NCBI GenBank assembly: GCA_037576215.1
Contig: JBANDB010000002.1
Span: forward strand, 7,068,001 to 7,132,000
DNA length: 64,000 nt
Direction of reading: 5' to 3'
Origin: Armillaria gallica
Lineage: Eukaryota > Basidiomycota > Agaricomycetes > Agaricales > Physalacriaceae
The notes beneath the pieces are model-generated. The model was not told the DNA's origin. It ran no database searches and was given only the letters and a program-made list of their open reading frames with translations. The translations under genes and the position numbers were made by a program. Shown here piece by piece: positions 1 through 12,555 of the stretch; within the stretch, counting starts at the first letter, position 1, and every line of letters begins with the position of its first letter.

Positions 1-2169
1 CGCGCGTCGTCTTCAGTGTTCCTTTCCCACTGATTCCCACTAGTTCACACTCCACACTCGATCGCGAATCGAACAAACCTTAAAGGTTTCCGGCATCTAA
101 GACTCCCTGAATGAGTAAAAGGCCGAGAAGAACCTTCACCGGGCCAATGGCAAGTAAGTGATACTGGAACAACATTTCCTCATTCACGTGGGAAGGATAT
201 TCCAGTCGGACCGAGGGTTAACGTTCATTTTCAAGTGAATGGTGATGGTGGCCATAGATTCTCGAACGTTCAAACAACAAGGAAGAGGCTTCTCTGGACC
301 GCTGTCCGAGTCCAATGTTGGGGCGACATGATAGTGCCGTTAAGGGCCCTGTCTCATTATGAAGAAGCCATATACCACGGCTCCGAAATCTGCATCAGCC
401 AAGTAAGAGTGTCGCCAAACCCTCAGCAGCTTCCGACGCGCCCTATGTGCCCCGACAGTGTTATCGAAGCAACGATGTGAATTTGGTTTGTGCGGACTCC
501 AGACCGACCGATGAGAATGCCTTGCGTAAAATTTTGTTGGCGTCAGAAAGCTTTCCAGAGCTGTATATATAGGACGGACCGGGATAGGCCTAACGTTCTC
601 AAAGAAAAAAGATACGAGGTCCCGGTTGTTAATAGCTAGCGAATTCGAGATTCAACAAGAGTGATTTTGAATCGTGTACTTCGACTCAACCCATAGGGTA
701 AAGGTACAAGTATGAATCATCGACGCTAGGGAGATGCCAAGGAAGTACTGTCAAAGTGAATTTGTAAAAAGGTGATGGCTAGAATCTGGATCGACTCATC
801 AAAGAAATGGATTTAAACAGTCTGTAGCGGTGGCGAAAATGCGCCGGAACAAAGAAGAGCCCTGTTGATTCTTCAATGCAGATTTCGGATCCGCACCTGC
901 CGTTCATCTTAAGAAGCCAATCATGGCATATCTTTCTGCTGAATTTCTCCGAGGGACAATTACACGTCCCACGCTTGGGGGAACAATACTGAGCATCCTG
1001 GATATAGAACGTATGGCTAAGCCACGCTGCCCGCCATTATGCTGATACGCGACGGAGGTGTATCGCGTGTATCACTTACCAGTCAAGCACTGGATGTCGA
1101 CGGCCTCGGTTACCTTTGTGTCTCGGAGACCGCCGCTGCGCATAAAAACGTCGCCGACGTGTTTCTCCATGCCCTCGCTAACGCCTGCGAAACGCAAGAG
1201 AATCTTGGACAGTGGGAAACAGTGTCGTTAACATCTCGCGGAACACCACCGATCGTGTCCGACATACGAAGTTGACATCCGAGATGCTCGAACAAGTTTG
1301 TGAAGTGCAGTCGCGGGCCCTTCCCACTCAGTCTTTCGACGTCGTTTCCCCGTTACACGTACATTTTCTGGAAAGGCTTCATGACCGTGCTAGCTGGGTC
1401 CCAATCAGTACTCAATGTGATGATTTACGCGAATCAAGGATACTGTATGTCCACTGCAGGTCTGACAGATGTCACGTCGACTTTGGACGTTGTTGTTAGA
1501 GATTCTGCAGGGTGGTCGAGTACGACAAATTGCTCTGAAGTCAGCGGATGGACCTTTCGCAAAGGTCTATTAATGGCATCGGATATGTCGCACTCATCGA
1601 AACCGACAAAGTCGGGTACAGCTTCCAGGGGATGAGGAAGTCACCAAAATGGAAGAAGGTGATAACGTCGAATCTGACGACCAACGTTAGTGGCCCTTAT
1701 GCGGTAGTCAAGCAATCCCAGTGCGTACACGACGTCGATGACCTTGCTCACGTTGGTGCATTCGACTGAGTCCCAGCGGAAAGATGTCGCAAGACGACTG
1801 CGGTACCACTGCGCACACAAAGACAATCGAGCGATTTTCTATTAGAGTGCTCTCTCGATCCATAACTCGCGATCCGCGGCATGAACGCGATTATCGTTCC
1901 AAAGCGTGCCCACGTTAATGTCGGACAAAGCTCGTCGGGTGGCTGGAGGTCATCCCGTAATACCCTACATCCGTCAATGTCTAAAATGGCGCAGCCAGTC
2001 ATAGGCTGCTTCAGTTCCGAGTCCGATTTGCAGTGTCCTGATGACAGTGAATCCCTTCGTCTGTCAAGGGCTGTCTCCAGTATGGTGACGATGAGCGTTT
2101 CCTTCGCTATGAGTGAGCTTGTTTGAAGTTTCGAGAATGGGTGCATAGAAGGCTGGAATCCATCACAAA
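1..2169. other. no recognisable gene
   Basis: I see no protein family here. The longest open frames are a 172-residue frame on the minus strand (1748-2266) and overlapping plus-strand frames of 78-111 residues between 1039 and 1635; several overlap one another and none shows a known motif. A TATATA stretch lies near 563. The plus-strand frame at 1039-1275 reads smoothly and could be an exon of an unknown gene, but no splice partner could be fixed. Confidence 0.4.
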
Positions 2170-2690
2170 GAGACGCTTTGAAGAAGGTAGTCAGGTTACA
2201 CGCCTGGCCGCCCTCTCGGACGAACCATATTCCAGAGCTTCTATCGTACCACGGAGAGCTGGGCAACGAAGCTTGTCGATGTAGTTAGCGAGGCCCTGAC
2301 ATGTCGAGCGTACTTGAACTGATATTACTGGCGAACTCCATGAAGACTTGATGGTATGCTCGACACGGTGATTTGTGTATTTCTTGAGGATGTGGTACGG
2401 GCAAATCGCCGAGACATATAAGCATCTTACCTAGGGTTTTCGACATTCGACCATGATATGAAACCGAAGGAGAGCAATAAACTCACCAGTGCTTTCTAGT
2501 GTGTTTGTCAGTCGCAGCTTCTGGGTGTCTTCCAGCGAAGTGATCTTGCGGTCGCAAACTTGTGAAGGTTTAATGAAAAATGTGATGAAATTGGAAACGA
2601 GCGTCATAAGTAGAAAGCTACTCAAAATCAAATCCCTTAGAGACCAGCTCAAGAAAGAAAATACACATTGTCACGACCATCGACGATGAG
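2170..2690 (-). CDS. possible exons of an unknown minus-strand gene
   Basis: Reading the minus strand, an open stretch at about 2652-2494 ends in a good GTGAGT donor at the SLEDTQKLRLTNTLEST segment. Further downstream another stretch reads YHQVFMEFASNISSS and then, in a different frame, LANYIDKLRCPALRGTIEAL. These look like exon pieces rather than noise, but I could not join them into one frame and do not recognise a family. They lie just downstream of the MULE fragment and could be its distal part or a separate decayed gene. Confidence 0.2.
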
Positions 2691-2779
2691 ACCTCAGACC
2701 AATCTGACGTCTGTAAATAAGGTCAGAAATCGACTTCGGTAACGCAAAATGGATAAAATGACGTACTCTTGCCTCCACT

Positions 2780-3554
2780 GCGGTATGCTAATGCTTTTCG
2801 TAAGTGTACCTCGAATTAACGTCGATCATCGACATAGAGGCAAAGGGATCCGGGTTGTCGAGATACAACGCACTCGCTGGACGCCAAGCATCCGCACTGA
2901 GATCGCAGTATTTCGCGGGCTCGCTGTTGTCATCAACAGCTTGAGCAGACTTTGGAAAATGAAGGCGGTCAGAATCGATTGCTCTGCAATGCGATGAGAA
3001 CATACCACGTCTGGCTTGATCGTACTGGGACCGATCTTCTCGCGGACAAAGGAGAGTGCCTTCTCGGAGAATGTAGCGTTCGCTGCGCCAAGAGGGTGCG
3101 AGTGATAATCGTTATAGTTCCCTAGAACAATCGGAGTGTCCGGGTAGGTCTTGACTGTGATAGAGCAGAAGCAGTTGCCTTTGATGTGCTTAGGAGGACC
3201 AACATATCGGGGTGTGCATGGCTTGTGACGGGAGCAGTAAAAGGTATGTTCCGCCTACCACCTACGCTTCTTGAGGGGAGCCACGTTCACGGTGCTTGAT
3301 AACACAAAGAATCTGATGCTATGAACGTGCTGCTCGTTCAAAAGCCAGGCCTGGAAATCCTCGATGGATGCCCATTCTCTTCCGTAGAGACAGGCATAGT
3401 ACTTCTTGTCGTGGTCGAATCCTCTGCGGCCTTTGTCTAAGACTTGCTTGACGTCATGTTTCGACATTTTGGGAAGACTAGGAGGACATATCGAACACAG
3501 TGGGCTTGCGGAACAGCAAGAAAGGGCGGCTCTGAGGACGTCTGCGGGTGGCAT
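2780..3554 (-). pseudogene. MULE transposon FAR1-type DNA-binding fragment
   Basis: The minus-strand frame starting at 3554 (or an internal Met near 3470) contains YYACLYGREWASIEDFQAWL and, after one in-frame TAG at about 3252-3254, continues in the same frame through FYCSRHKPC and NCFCSITVKTYPDTPIVLG to NYNDYHSHPLGAANATF. The Cys/Cys and His-x-His pattern with 'VKTYPDT-VLG-Y-HSHP' is, from family knowledge, the FAR1/WRKY-GCM1-like zinc domain found at the start of basidiomycete Mutator-like (MULE) transposases. The frame seems to end near a GTATGT site at about 3003. No transposase core (DDE) was found nearby, so this is a truncated remnant, with the TAG as a nonsense lesion or, less likely, part of a very short intron. 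Confidence 0.6.
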
Positions 3555-4628
3555 TGTATTTGAGCTGGAGGCAGTAAATGTTGTGCGGGATTGGTAAAGA
3601 ACGTGGTTGATCGTGTTGAGCGAGTTATTGAGCGAGCTTCAAGCTACGCGACGAGGTGGGAGAAAGAGTGACAAGGTGATAAGAAACCGTCTCAACGTCT
3701 ATAGCTTATATACGCGCATGTAGAGGAGATTACGGCAATCGCGAGGATTTGCTGATACCCGGAGCTGAACCGAAAATCCATTGTTAACTTGTGCTTATTG
3801 CATTTACACACTAAGTACAAGGAAGGGTTAGAGCAAGAATAGAGGTGCCATGTGAGATAACGTACACGGTACAATGACGGAAATCTCACCCACTCGACTG
3901 GCGCTACAATATGAATCAGAGGAAGATACCATATGCGGTAACGTACGCGGCACAATGACAGCAACTGGGCGTAGCCAAACCACTGTTAGCAGCAATTCCT
4001 GTCCGGTCGTCTAAGCAGTTCCACCAGCACGTAGCGAATCGACGACCACATCGATCTGTTGGCGCCGATACCTTCGCGTAAGACAAGTATGCGATTGCTT
4101 GCAAAAGATTAGGCGTGAATTTAAGAACCGAAGTTATTGAAAAATGACAGTGTCAAGTGGGCTCCCCGTAGAGCTTTCGATACAGACTGCGGTCGTAGGG
4201 AATTACGAGCATCACCCATTACGGAGCCGGGAGGGGGGAGGAGAGGTATTGCCTAGTATTGCTGCTAAGGTAGGTAAGTAGTGACAGCGGTAAACTGGAA
4301 GGGACCGTGGGAACTTTGATATCGGGTTGACAAAAGATGTCGCGGCCCGGTGATCCGCTGTTCTTCCTTTTCTCCAAGTCGTTCCTGCTCTTGCGTGTCC
4401 AATACATCCAGGTGAGTGCTAATCCTGGATTCTGACATTCATTAGTCTCATCCTACTGACTTTCAAACATAAATAAGTCACCGAGAGCAGAAAACAAGTT
4501 AATTGACTGCCGTCCAGGCGTGGGCACCCTCCCCACAAATTAGACCGTTCAGCTGACCATCAGACGGGTCAGATGTTTTACTGAAACTCCAGTAGCAACT
4601 TATCCGCAGCTATCCAGCTGCCACCACG
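3555..4628. other. intergenic, no gene seen
   Basis: Only short frames with no recognisable motif. The last 200 bases include the presumed promoter and leader of the acyl-CoA synthetase gene that follows. A CACTCGACTGG stretch and a pair of related 'gtaacgtacncgg.acaatgac' stretches near 3860 and 3940 form a short imperfect direct repeat. Confidence 0.4.
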
Positions 4629-7447
4629 ATGAACGCCAAAAGGTGGAATCCATGCTGTTCAGTGGAAGAAGGTTCGCTTACGGATTGACGCATTTCGCAT
4701 GCTAACATGAATTTTTTCAGCGGACCGAATACTCACAGCACCGGGAAGTATACTCGAGATTGAAACTCGCGTGAGTATAGCCCAGGTAGCTGCAGAACGA
4801 CGCCTGAATTCTGCGATCTAGGTAGTTGATGGCAGGGTCTCGAAGGTGTGGAAGAACCTTTGGCCATCAATAAGAGCGTTCTTCTTGCAGTCGATGAACG
4901 AACACGCCGAAAAAACTTATGTAGTATTTGAGCAAGAACGCTATACCTTCCAGGAGATACTCAACGAGGCAGTTAAATGTGCTGCCATCTTCAGAGATGT
5001 TTACAGAGTTAAGAAGGGTGCGTGAACGGGGGCCGTTCGATGAGCTGCACCGAGACTCACTTCGGGCTTACATGCAGGTGACCGGGTAGTCATCTGCTCT
5101 CGAAATTTCCCGAGTTACTACATAGTGTTCTGGGCTTGCCGTACGTCAATATTTTGAATTCTAAGAGGTGTCCTCAAGTCCCGCCCCAGATCTTCTTGGA
5201 GCTGTCACTGCTCTTGTGAACGCGTAGGACCTGCTGTTATTATCCAGATGGTTTCCTTATTCATATGCATGATAGATGGCTACCACTCGAGACACTTCGA
5301 CACTGTATCACGCTCACAAATTGCTCGTTGATAATCCTTGACCCTGAGCGAGCTGATAAGATTGGACCAATTGCTACTGATCTTAAGCACGCATCGGGTG
5401 CGTCAGGATACCTCGTCGTCCAAGACCATGAGGGCAAAGGGTTTTGGGAGGGAATGGACACTTGGCGCACAATGCGTTCCAAGTATGACATGGATCCCAA
5501 AGGAATATTGCAAGACGATCCTAAAGTGTCGCCTGACGATGACGCGATGATCATCTTTACGTCGGGAACTACTGGTCTTCCAAGTAGGTCTTATCGAGTT
5601 GTCTGTACATGAGCTCATACATCTTACCATTTATCACAGAAGGTGCTCTAAGCACGCAACGCGCACTCCTAAGCAGCCTTTTCAGTGTATGGTTTCAATC
5701 TGTGGATTATCGTCTCTTCTTCACAAATACTCGATAGAGAGCTGCTATGGCTGGAAGGGACGGCCTTCGACGAGGCCTACCATATTCTTCTCCACCACCA
5801 GTTTCAAGTCCGCAGCAGCAGGGTATACTGCTTCCCACACCTCTGTTCCATGTGACCGGAATCAGGACGAGCGTGAGTCGGTCTTTCGTCCTCGTCCACG
5901 AGATATCGATAAGCCAACGCCGATGCGTCTTCAGTTCACTGGGACTTCTCAAGGAATAAAGCTGGTTTTGATGCGGAAATGGAATGTGGAAGAAGGTATG
6001 GATTGGTTCCATCACCGTCTTATGCGTCATTTCAATGCTTCTTTTCTTCAGCTATCAAGTAAACCATTTTTGCTCATTCTCGAAAGCTGTTAACGCAATT
6101 TTCTGTCTTAGATTGTGCAGAGCAGAAAACGTAACCTTCTTGGGGGGGTCCGTGTCTGTCCATTGATTATGCCCTCCTCTAACCAGTCCACAGCGTACCC
6201 TCAACTGTGAGTGACCTCGCCGACAGCACCCCGCCCGGGTTATCTATAAAAAATATCACGTTCGGTGGTGCTCCAGTACCGCCGTCTCTGGTGAAGAGAT
6301 CAAAGCAAGCCTTTCCCCATGCAGTGTTGTATGTGGTCAAACCAATTCTTTCTGCATATAGTCTGACCACTTTCGCCGTAGCGGACAGGCATACGGTCTC
6401 ACTGAGACCAACGCTGCTTCTGTAGGAGTCGGTGAGCAAAACATCTCTCAACTTCTATGATCCAAATGCCATTTTTATTGTAGTTGGACCTGACTATGTG
6501 GCAAGGCTGGATAGCTGGTGACCCCCTCTCTCTTATTTTCTTTGTGCGAACTCACCAAGTTTACAGCGGATTCATACTACTTCCCAACGACATTGTAATC
6601 ATGAAAGATGGTGTCAAGGCTGTCCCAAGAGAGGCAGGTGAGATATGGCTACGTGGCCCGAACATAATGAAAGGGTATTTTGGGGATCCAGGTGGGTTTG
6701 TCTGATTTTTGATTCGTCGAATGCGCTGGCTTATGATCGAACTACTGTAGCCGCCACAGACAAGGTAGGCGAGGCAGGTGTTACTCGTGCACTCTCAAAG
6801 ATCTCATTTCCGATACAGGTTCTCACGAAGGATGGGTGGTTCAAGACGGGTGATCTAGGCTGCATCGACGAAGAAGGTTACGTCTATATCAAAGACAGGA
6901 TCAAAGACATTATTATTCGTGGTGGAGAGAACGTCGTAAGTGCTACGTGATCGTGAATACCTTCAATCAATAACAATAGATGTGAAGGATTCCACATCCG
7001 TAGAGAATGCCCTGTACACCGAGCCGGGCGTGTTGGAAGCGGCAGCGGTAGGCGTACCCGACGAACGGCTTGGAGAGTTGGTGACTGCGCTGGTTACTAT
7101 CAAGCCTGGGTATCACGGAAAGGTCGACGAGAAGAAACTTTTGGCGGTTGCAGAAAAACTGTAAGTGTTTCATTCGTTCCATCTCAGCTTAATTATACGA
7201 GGCTAATCCATGGATAGGTTACCAAAGTTTGCGGTTCCGGTGATGATCATTTTGCACGATGGAGACTTTGGTATGTCTTTTTTGATGCCATATCAACATA
7301 GGCATAATATTGATGGACCTAATGTAATAAGACCATACACCTTCTGGCAAGCTCGTCAAGACACAGCTGCGAAAGATAGCTCAGCAGGAGTGGGCACGGA
7401 CTCGGAGATCGAGGCGGGATTTCGATGCCGGGAAATCTAAGCTATAG
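4629..7447 (+). CDS. peroxisomal AMP-dependent acyl-CoA synthetase, copy 1
   Basis: It should activate a carboxylic acid (fatty or 4-coumarate-like) to its CoA thioester through an acyl-AMP, in the peroxisome. Joining about 20 exons by GT-AG signals, checked against the paralogue at 20.2 kb, gives an uninterrupted protein of about 598 residues. Visible motifs: the P-loop-like TSGTTGLPK (about 224-232), GGAPVPPS (about 352), YGLTETN (about 376), the ribose-binding TGDLG (about 456), [14 protein letters not shown] (about 471) and the C-terminal catalytic-lysine motif TPSGKLVK. The last residues, GKSKL, give a perfect PTS1 signal. Very short exons occur at 6052-6058 (7 nt) and 6751-6764 (14 nt). 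The start at 4629 is chosen because CCSVEEA follows it as in the paralogue. The substrate cannot be told from sequence alone. Confidence 0.9.
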
Positions 7448-7920
7448 GTATACTTACTCGTGCCAGATCGTCAAAGCTTTGGCGTGTCAGAATACTCCAT
7501 GGGTTTATCATTAATTGACGGTGCGACCAGCAGAGCGAATTCAGCATCAACATTGTGTGACAGAATTATTTCAATGTGCGACGAGAACGAGGACGTTGTA
7601 AAGGGCGTACGAGCTGATCCAGCCGGCGTTCGAACTTGCATTGGCGCCAAGACTACGGTCATCACGTCTCCAAGCTGCTGTATGTACATTTGGGTTTGGC
7701 ATTCATGTTTTGTGTACACCTCGTTCGCAGTTGAGAAGAAGTAATTTTGGGTATGAATTCCTACACATCGTACACCAGCACATTGCAGTACATAAATTAG
7801 AGCGGGTTTCCATCATAGTGTCAGCTCAAAGAACATACTCTACAGTTACGCAGGGAGGCTCGTACTGTGGTTCGTCCCTGAGGAAAAATCAGCTCTAATA
7901 AAACACATGAATCACCATGA
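7448..7920. other. intergenic between convergent genes
   Basis: This is the space between the 3' end of the plus-strand synthetase and the 3' end of the minus-strand DUF6534 gene, so it should carry both poly(A) regions. No frame in it shows a known motif. Confidence 0.5.
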
Positions 7921-9289
7921 CTAACACTCATTCGACCCACTGTTGAATACTTCTTTAGATATCATGACCACTGACACCTGGTCTTGCATCCCGTCCGCAG
8001 GGGGCGTGCCTTCCGTTGATTCGAAGGTGATATCCCCCATTGTAGTGGTCGTGATACCCACATCAGTGAGAGACGTATAAGTATCCCGTCCACCTATAAT
8101 TCGGAATCGCGAGTTCAGCACCATGTAAATGGTATTAGCATACAGCTTGGGAATAATGAAGGCTGTTGTCCCGTCTAATGCCTGATGAGGGAAGGCAAAA
8201 AAGAGGATAAGGTTAACCAGAGCGGCAACAGCTGAATGCATGTGAATAACGATGCTGGATCATGGTAGGGAGCGAATACCTGTCGCTGTTCCTGTTTCGA
8301 TAATGAGACGAATTAGTTTGGTGACTAGAATCTGGGTCTGATGGACACCGGTATCGCTGCGCATAAGCTACGAGACGATATGAACATCGTCGGAGATAGC
8401 TGAAGGAGGAAGAGCTCACGTAGTGAGTCATGCAGATAGCGATGAGAATATCACAAAAGGCTGCGGCTCCGCCCCAAAGCTACGTGTGGATTAGCATGAT
8501 GAACCTTGGGACTCCAAGCCAATTAGTACTTACTCCGATAGCAATAGACAACCGCGTGTTATGGGTGTCAGTGATGTTCCCTGTTTGAAAACAGTAGACG
8601 CCTGTAATTATAGCTGCCACGGAGCTGGTCAAGGATACCTGATAATATATGAGCTAGACTGCCACAGAGGAAGATCGTGACAACGAACACAGGTGATAAA
8701 TATTGGGACGGTTCGTGATCTTGACAATATGAGGATTCGGTATGCATAAAAGACCTGTCCGACACCAGCAACTGTGCGTATTATAAATAACGGACAGCAG
8801 ACAGACGATGGAGGCCACACAAACCGACAGCGCCCATGATAGGGACAGTCAGCCAATTAAAATACATTCCAGTCAGGGCATCGATATCGCCGAAGCCATA
8901 CCCAAACTCTGCAAAGGCGTCATGGGTAACGAGCATCGTCTGAGCAAACTCGACGACGTAGATTCCATAGACAAGGCATTTTGTAGATTTTCTGTCTTTC
9001 GGAAATGCTAGATAGTACAGATCTAACGGGAATGCATCAGGAACGGATTGACTAGAGAGTGACTCGGAGCGACACACAAAGCTGCACAGAAAGTGTCCCG
9101 AAGAGTCCCCAGTGTAAGAGATAGGCAATGATCTAGATTACCGTGTTAGCAACTGAATGGACCAAACGCGCAATTTGGCAAACCAGAGGTCCGGACCTTG
9201 AACGAGATGATTCAGTACACATCACTGCTTGATTCCACGATTATAACTTACAGTTGTTGTATGGGGTAGCCTGCGGGGACGGGCTGCAT
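7921..9289 (-). CDS. DUF6534 multi-spanning membrane protein
   Basis: Function unknown; members of this mushroom-expanded family are predicted seven-helix-type membrane proteins. Nine exons join in frame to 316 residues: 9252-9289, 9184-9196, 9078-9132, 8825-9022, 8689-8771, 8534-8638, 8420-8479, 8280-8367 and 7921-8231. The second exon is only 13 nt and encodes SGPL. Family hallmarks seen: SGPLIIAYLLHWGLFG, YLYYLAFPKDRK with the following VTHDAF, QVFYAYRI, the CDILIAICMTHYLM helix, TKLIRLIIETG and AFIIPKLYANTIYMVLNSR. The soluble C-terminal tail is acidic and Thr-rich. All introns are 48-55 nt and every phase agrees, so I see no lesion. The fifth intron donor in reading order after the RTVPIFITC exon is GTTCGT, which is weaker than the others. 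Confidence 0.9.
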
Positions 9290-12200
9290 GTTGCGCTTGT
9301 GATTGTTTTACAAAACCTGAAGGGAGAGAACCTGTACATATATACTAAACAACCACGTGAGAGATTTGAAAGATGGTTCATCAGTAGTCGATGCATCAAC
9401 CCGCCTGGGTTGATTTGGGGTTGATGATTGTGATTCTGTTTCACCAGCTCAGAAGAAATCTCTGAACCAAGTTAGAGAGAGGTGTATTCTATTTATATCT
9501 ATTTATCTTGTAATTTAAACATTGACAGTTCGTACCTATCTATACTTGACTCCGAACCTCCACTGTCCCTGCACTGTACGACGGAATATACTCTCATTTC
9601 GAGTCCACTACGCCCTCATTCCGACCATCAGCACCTGATCTCCAACCGCATTATAATAATAACTTGAAACCACCTCGCCATACTATACATCATAATACAT
9701 GTATGGCCGGACATCATCTATTTTCTTCTCTCGTGCTTCGAAATCGGAGTTTTATGCCGCAGGTTCTTCCATCATCAGGAATCCTCCCGACCCTTCAAAG
9801 CTTCAAGCTTCATATATCATAGCCCAATAATCTTGGAAGTCGCACGAATGCGTCATCTGATCGCATAATCGGGTCATCGAGCCTCCTCCTCGGTAACCGT
9901 ACTCAACTGAGAACGATACAAAAGGCGTAAGATTGGCCCCTAGAGCGATCCATCGTGAAGGTAATGCGCTGTGTAACGATGAGATGAGATGAAGATTCGA
10001 CGGACCAAGGGAGGCGTGGGAAAGAAACGTACCGAAATAAGATCGGACACTCGATTGCAACTCGATTGACACTCGAACCTCAAACTTCAACTCAACTCTA
10101 ACTGTTACTAAATTTCGGCATTCATGCACATAGTCGCCGTGCACTGACGTTTTTCAGGTTTTGTGAGCATCGTGCTGGAATGGATGGGATGAGGGACAAA
10201 ACACGGGCAACGGCGTCGATGGCTGGGTCTCAGTTGGCCAATCGATGGTGCGTCCCATCCCGGGGCGATCCCTTGGATGGTACTGATGGACGTCGCGTAG
10301 GTCTTGACCAAGACTCTCAGGCGAGACGCGGATGGCAGGTTCTCGAGGAGGTACCAACCGGTGTTCATAGGCTTCTAGCTTGAGGCGGCGTTGACGTTGA
10401 AGGCAACGCGCCAACGACAGGCACCAAAACCCCTCACGCAGCTATCACACTGCCATCACATTCGAAAAGAAAGACGACGATGAATCGGAGGCCGAAGGCA
10501 GCGCTGAAGACGACTCCGGGTCGGACGATGACGACGAATGGCTCATCCCCGCGATATGTAAGCCTCCTCTGGATCTTGTCATGCTCGCTGTCGCTGACGA
10601 TCAGCGATACACAATAATACACACCCAGCATCATCCGGGACCTCATCACTCAAGACGCTCGACGGCATCACACGCATCGGGAGGAAGAAGAGGAGGCTTT
10701 TGACTGGGAACTCGATTTGGAGTCGGATTCTGAGTGTTGCCTTCCCCGTCCCGTTCGCCTCTCGACCCGCCCCAGCGGCCACTGCTCCTCCCGCCACCCT
10801 GTCTCACATCTATAACACTAACGGAACTCGTCGCCCAGTACGATTTTGCTGAGAGCACACCGCCGCCGACGCCCTCCCAGATCGGGAAAGACACCCCTAC
10901 GACCCAGCTCATGTGGGCACCACGAATCATTATTCCTTTCTCTTTTACAGTCACACAATCTTATGCGGTACACCCATGCGACTACTTTGCGGACCGCCTG
11001 GTACGTACGGCTCAATCGGGGGCACAGCAAAGAGTATCGCCCGCATGTGTATGCTTCTTTATTCCCCATCTCTATACTTTTGCTGTACGACGGTCTGCGC
11101 TTCGCCTGTGATCCCTGTCTTATTTGCCCTTTTTTTACTGCTCTGCGGACACCTTGCGTCAGATTCTGTCTGTTCCACGGCCCCACTTTGCGGAGATTAT
11201 TGTAATCATGCTTTATCCTTTTACTGTCGTAGTGTCATGCATCCGCTCATCTTTAACAAGCTTCCCTGTATGTTGGATATAGTGGGAAAAATACAATTTT
11301 AATAATGCACGTGCGATTTAGGCGAGACGATGATAAGTAGTACAGGGCAGTTACCAGAATTTTTATAGCGCACTTCCCTATTTCGCTAAAACTGATGTTT
11401 GAAAAAAGGAAAGAATGGGGGACACAGTTTCTGCCGCTACTGGATAAGGTATCAGTGGTCTCGTTCTCGTGGGATAGTTTTGCATTGCGTGCGCTCCTCA
11501 TCGCACACTGCCGAAAGTGCCTCGTTCCGCCTGTTGTCAGTGGGCGACAGAATGCGTAGGCAAATACCCAAGACCGCTAGCCCTCCACCACGGCAACTGA
11601 TCCGATTCCCGAACAGTTTCGACCATGGATATTCTGAATCATCGACGGTCACATCAATTCAATTACCATGATCCCGCACCAAGGTTCAGAAGAAATGTTC
11701 GTACAGTTATGAACTCGAACCTGAAACTCAGTCAACGTGGGTAGCACAACAACAGATGCAGCTCGCTATGTGCCGGGTGCAGAAAGAACCGTTATCCATC
11801 TGCTACAACAGGCCTTCATTTCAGCAATCTCTTCTTCCAGACACGCAATACTATAAGGAAACGAAGCCTTATGGAAAACGAGCGACGGAGGAGGCATATA
11901 TCAAGCGTCTGAAGAATGGACCTTGTAGAAGCCGAAATCATCTACCGTAAATGGGCCATGGAAATGACTTGAATGATGACTATTAGCAAAAACGGAGTGA
12001 TATGATAAGAAGACTGGTTTTCTCGGTCGTAAAGGGCGTGGGTAGACAGCAGGAGTACAAACGAGGAAGGTAGGGGGAGGTGACAGTACAAAAGGGCAAC
12101 CGAATGAAAGGCGTCGACGATGGAATGTCACTGACGCAAAAAATGCTAGGCAGAGTCGAATTCCACAGACTTGAAATGCTCGGGGCGGTCAGAGGTGTTG

Positions 12201-12555
12201 CTCAAAGGCTGAGGCTACGAGCAAGGCCACTACCACGGCTTGGGCTTCCGGAAAAAATAAGACGTGCTAGGACGCGAATTGGATTGGACAGGGTACGGCT
12301 ATGTGGAAGAGGTGGCGTGTCGAACTCGAACCAAGCAGACAATCTTCTAGGTCTGGAACGACTCGATACGGATGGTGGATGCTAGGACGGAAACAATGAT
12401 TCAGAGTCAGGGTGGATTTTTTTGTGGAGACGATATGGAGCAGTCACGCGAAACGCTCTAGCGCGCGGAGCCGCAGCAAGTTCAAGCAGAAAGCGTAAAG
12501 TGACTGAGGTCGTCGATTATTGACGCAAACCAAACACCGTTTCTGCTTCTGTCGT
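9290..12555. other. largely unassigned stretch
   Basis: No family is recognised over more than 3 kb. The promoter of the DUF6534 gene lies at its left edge. Around 10440-10555 (+) there is a strongly acidic frame (ESEAEGSAEDDSGSDDDDEW) ending at a GTAAGC donor, followed near 10650-10735 by another acidic stretch (EEEEEAFDWELDLESDSE) in a different frame; these may be exons of an acidic protein that I could not join. Several overlapping frames of about 100-130 residues at 10.65-11.3 kb on both strands are proline- or cysteine-rich and have no motif. Confidence 0.35.

Noticed and set aside
1748..2266. 172-codon open frame on the minus strand
   Set aside because: Composition is odd, no motif or splice context, and other frames on the plus strand overlap it; length alone is not enough to call a gene.
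5599..6166. Long overlapping plus-strand frames inside the first synthetase gene, suggesting it is broken
   Set aside because: They run through introns; the spliced reading agrees with the paralogue throughout.
8568..8771. Apparent frameshift in the middle of the DUF6534 gene
   Set aside because: A 50-nt intron (8639-8688) with GTTCGT donor and ATCAG acceptor restores the frame exactly, so no lesion is needed.
10434..11300. Several frames above 100 codons on both strands
   Set aside because: They overlap in all frames and are low-complexity (proline, serine or cysteine rich), typical of GC-biased non-coding sequence.
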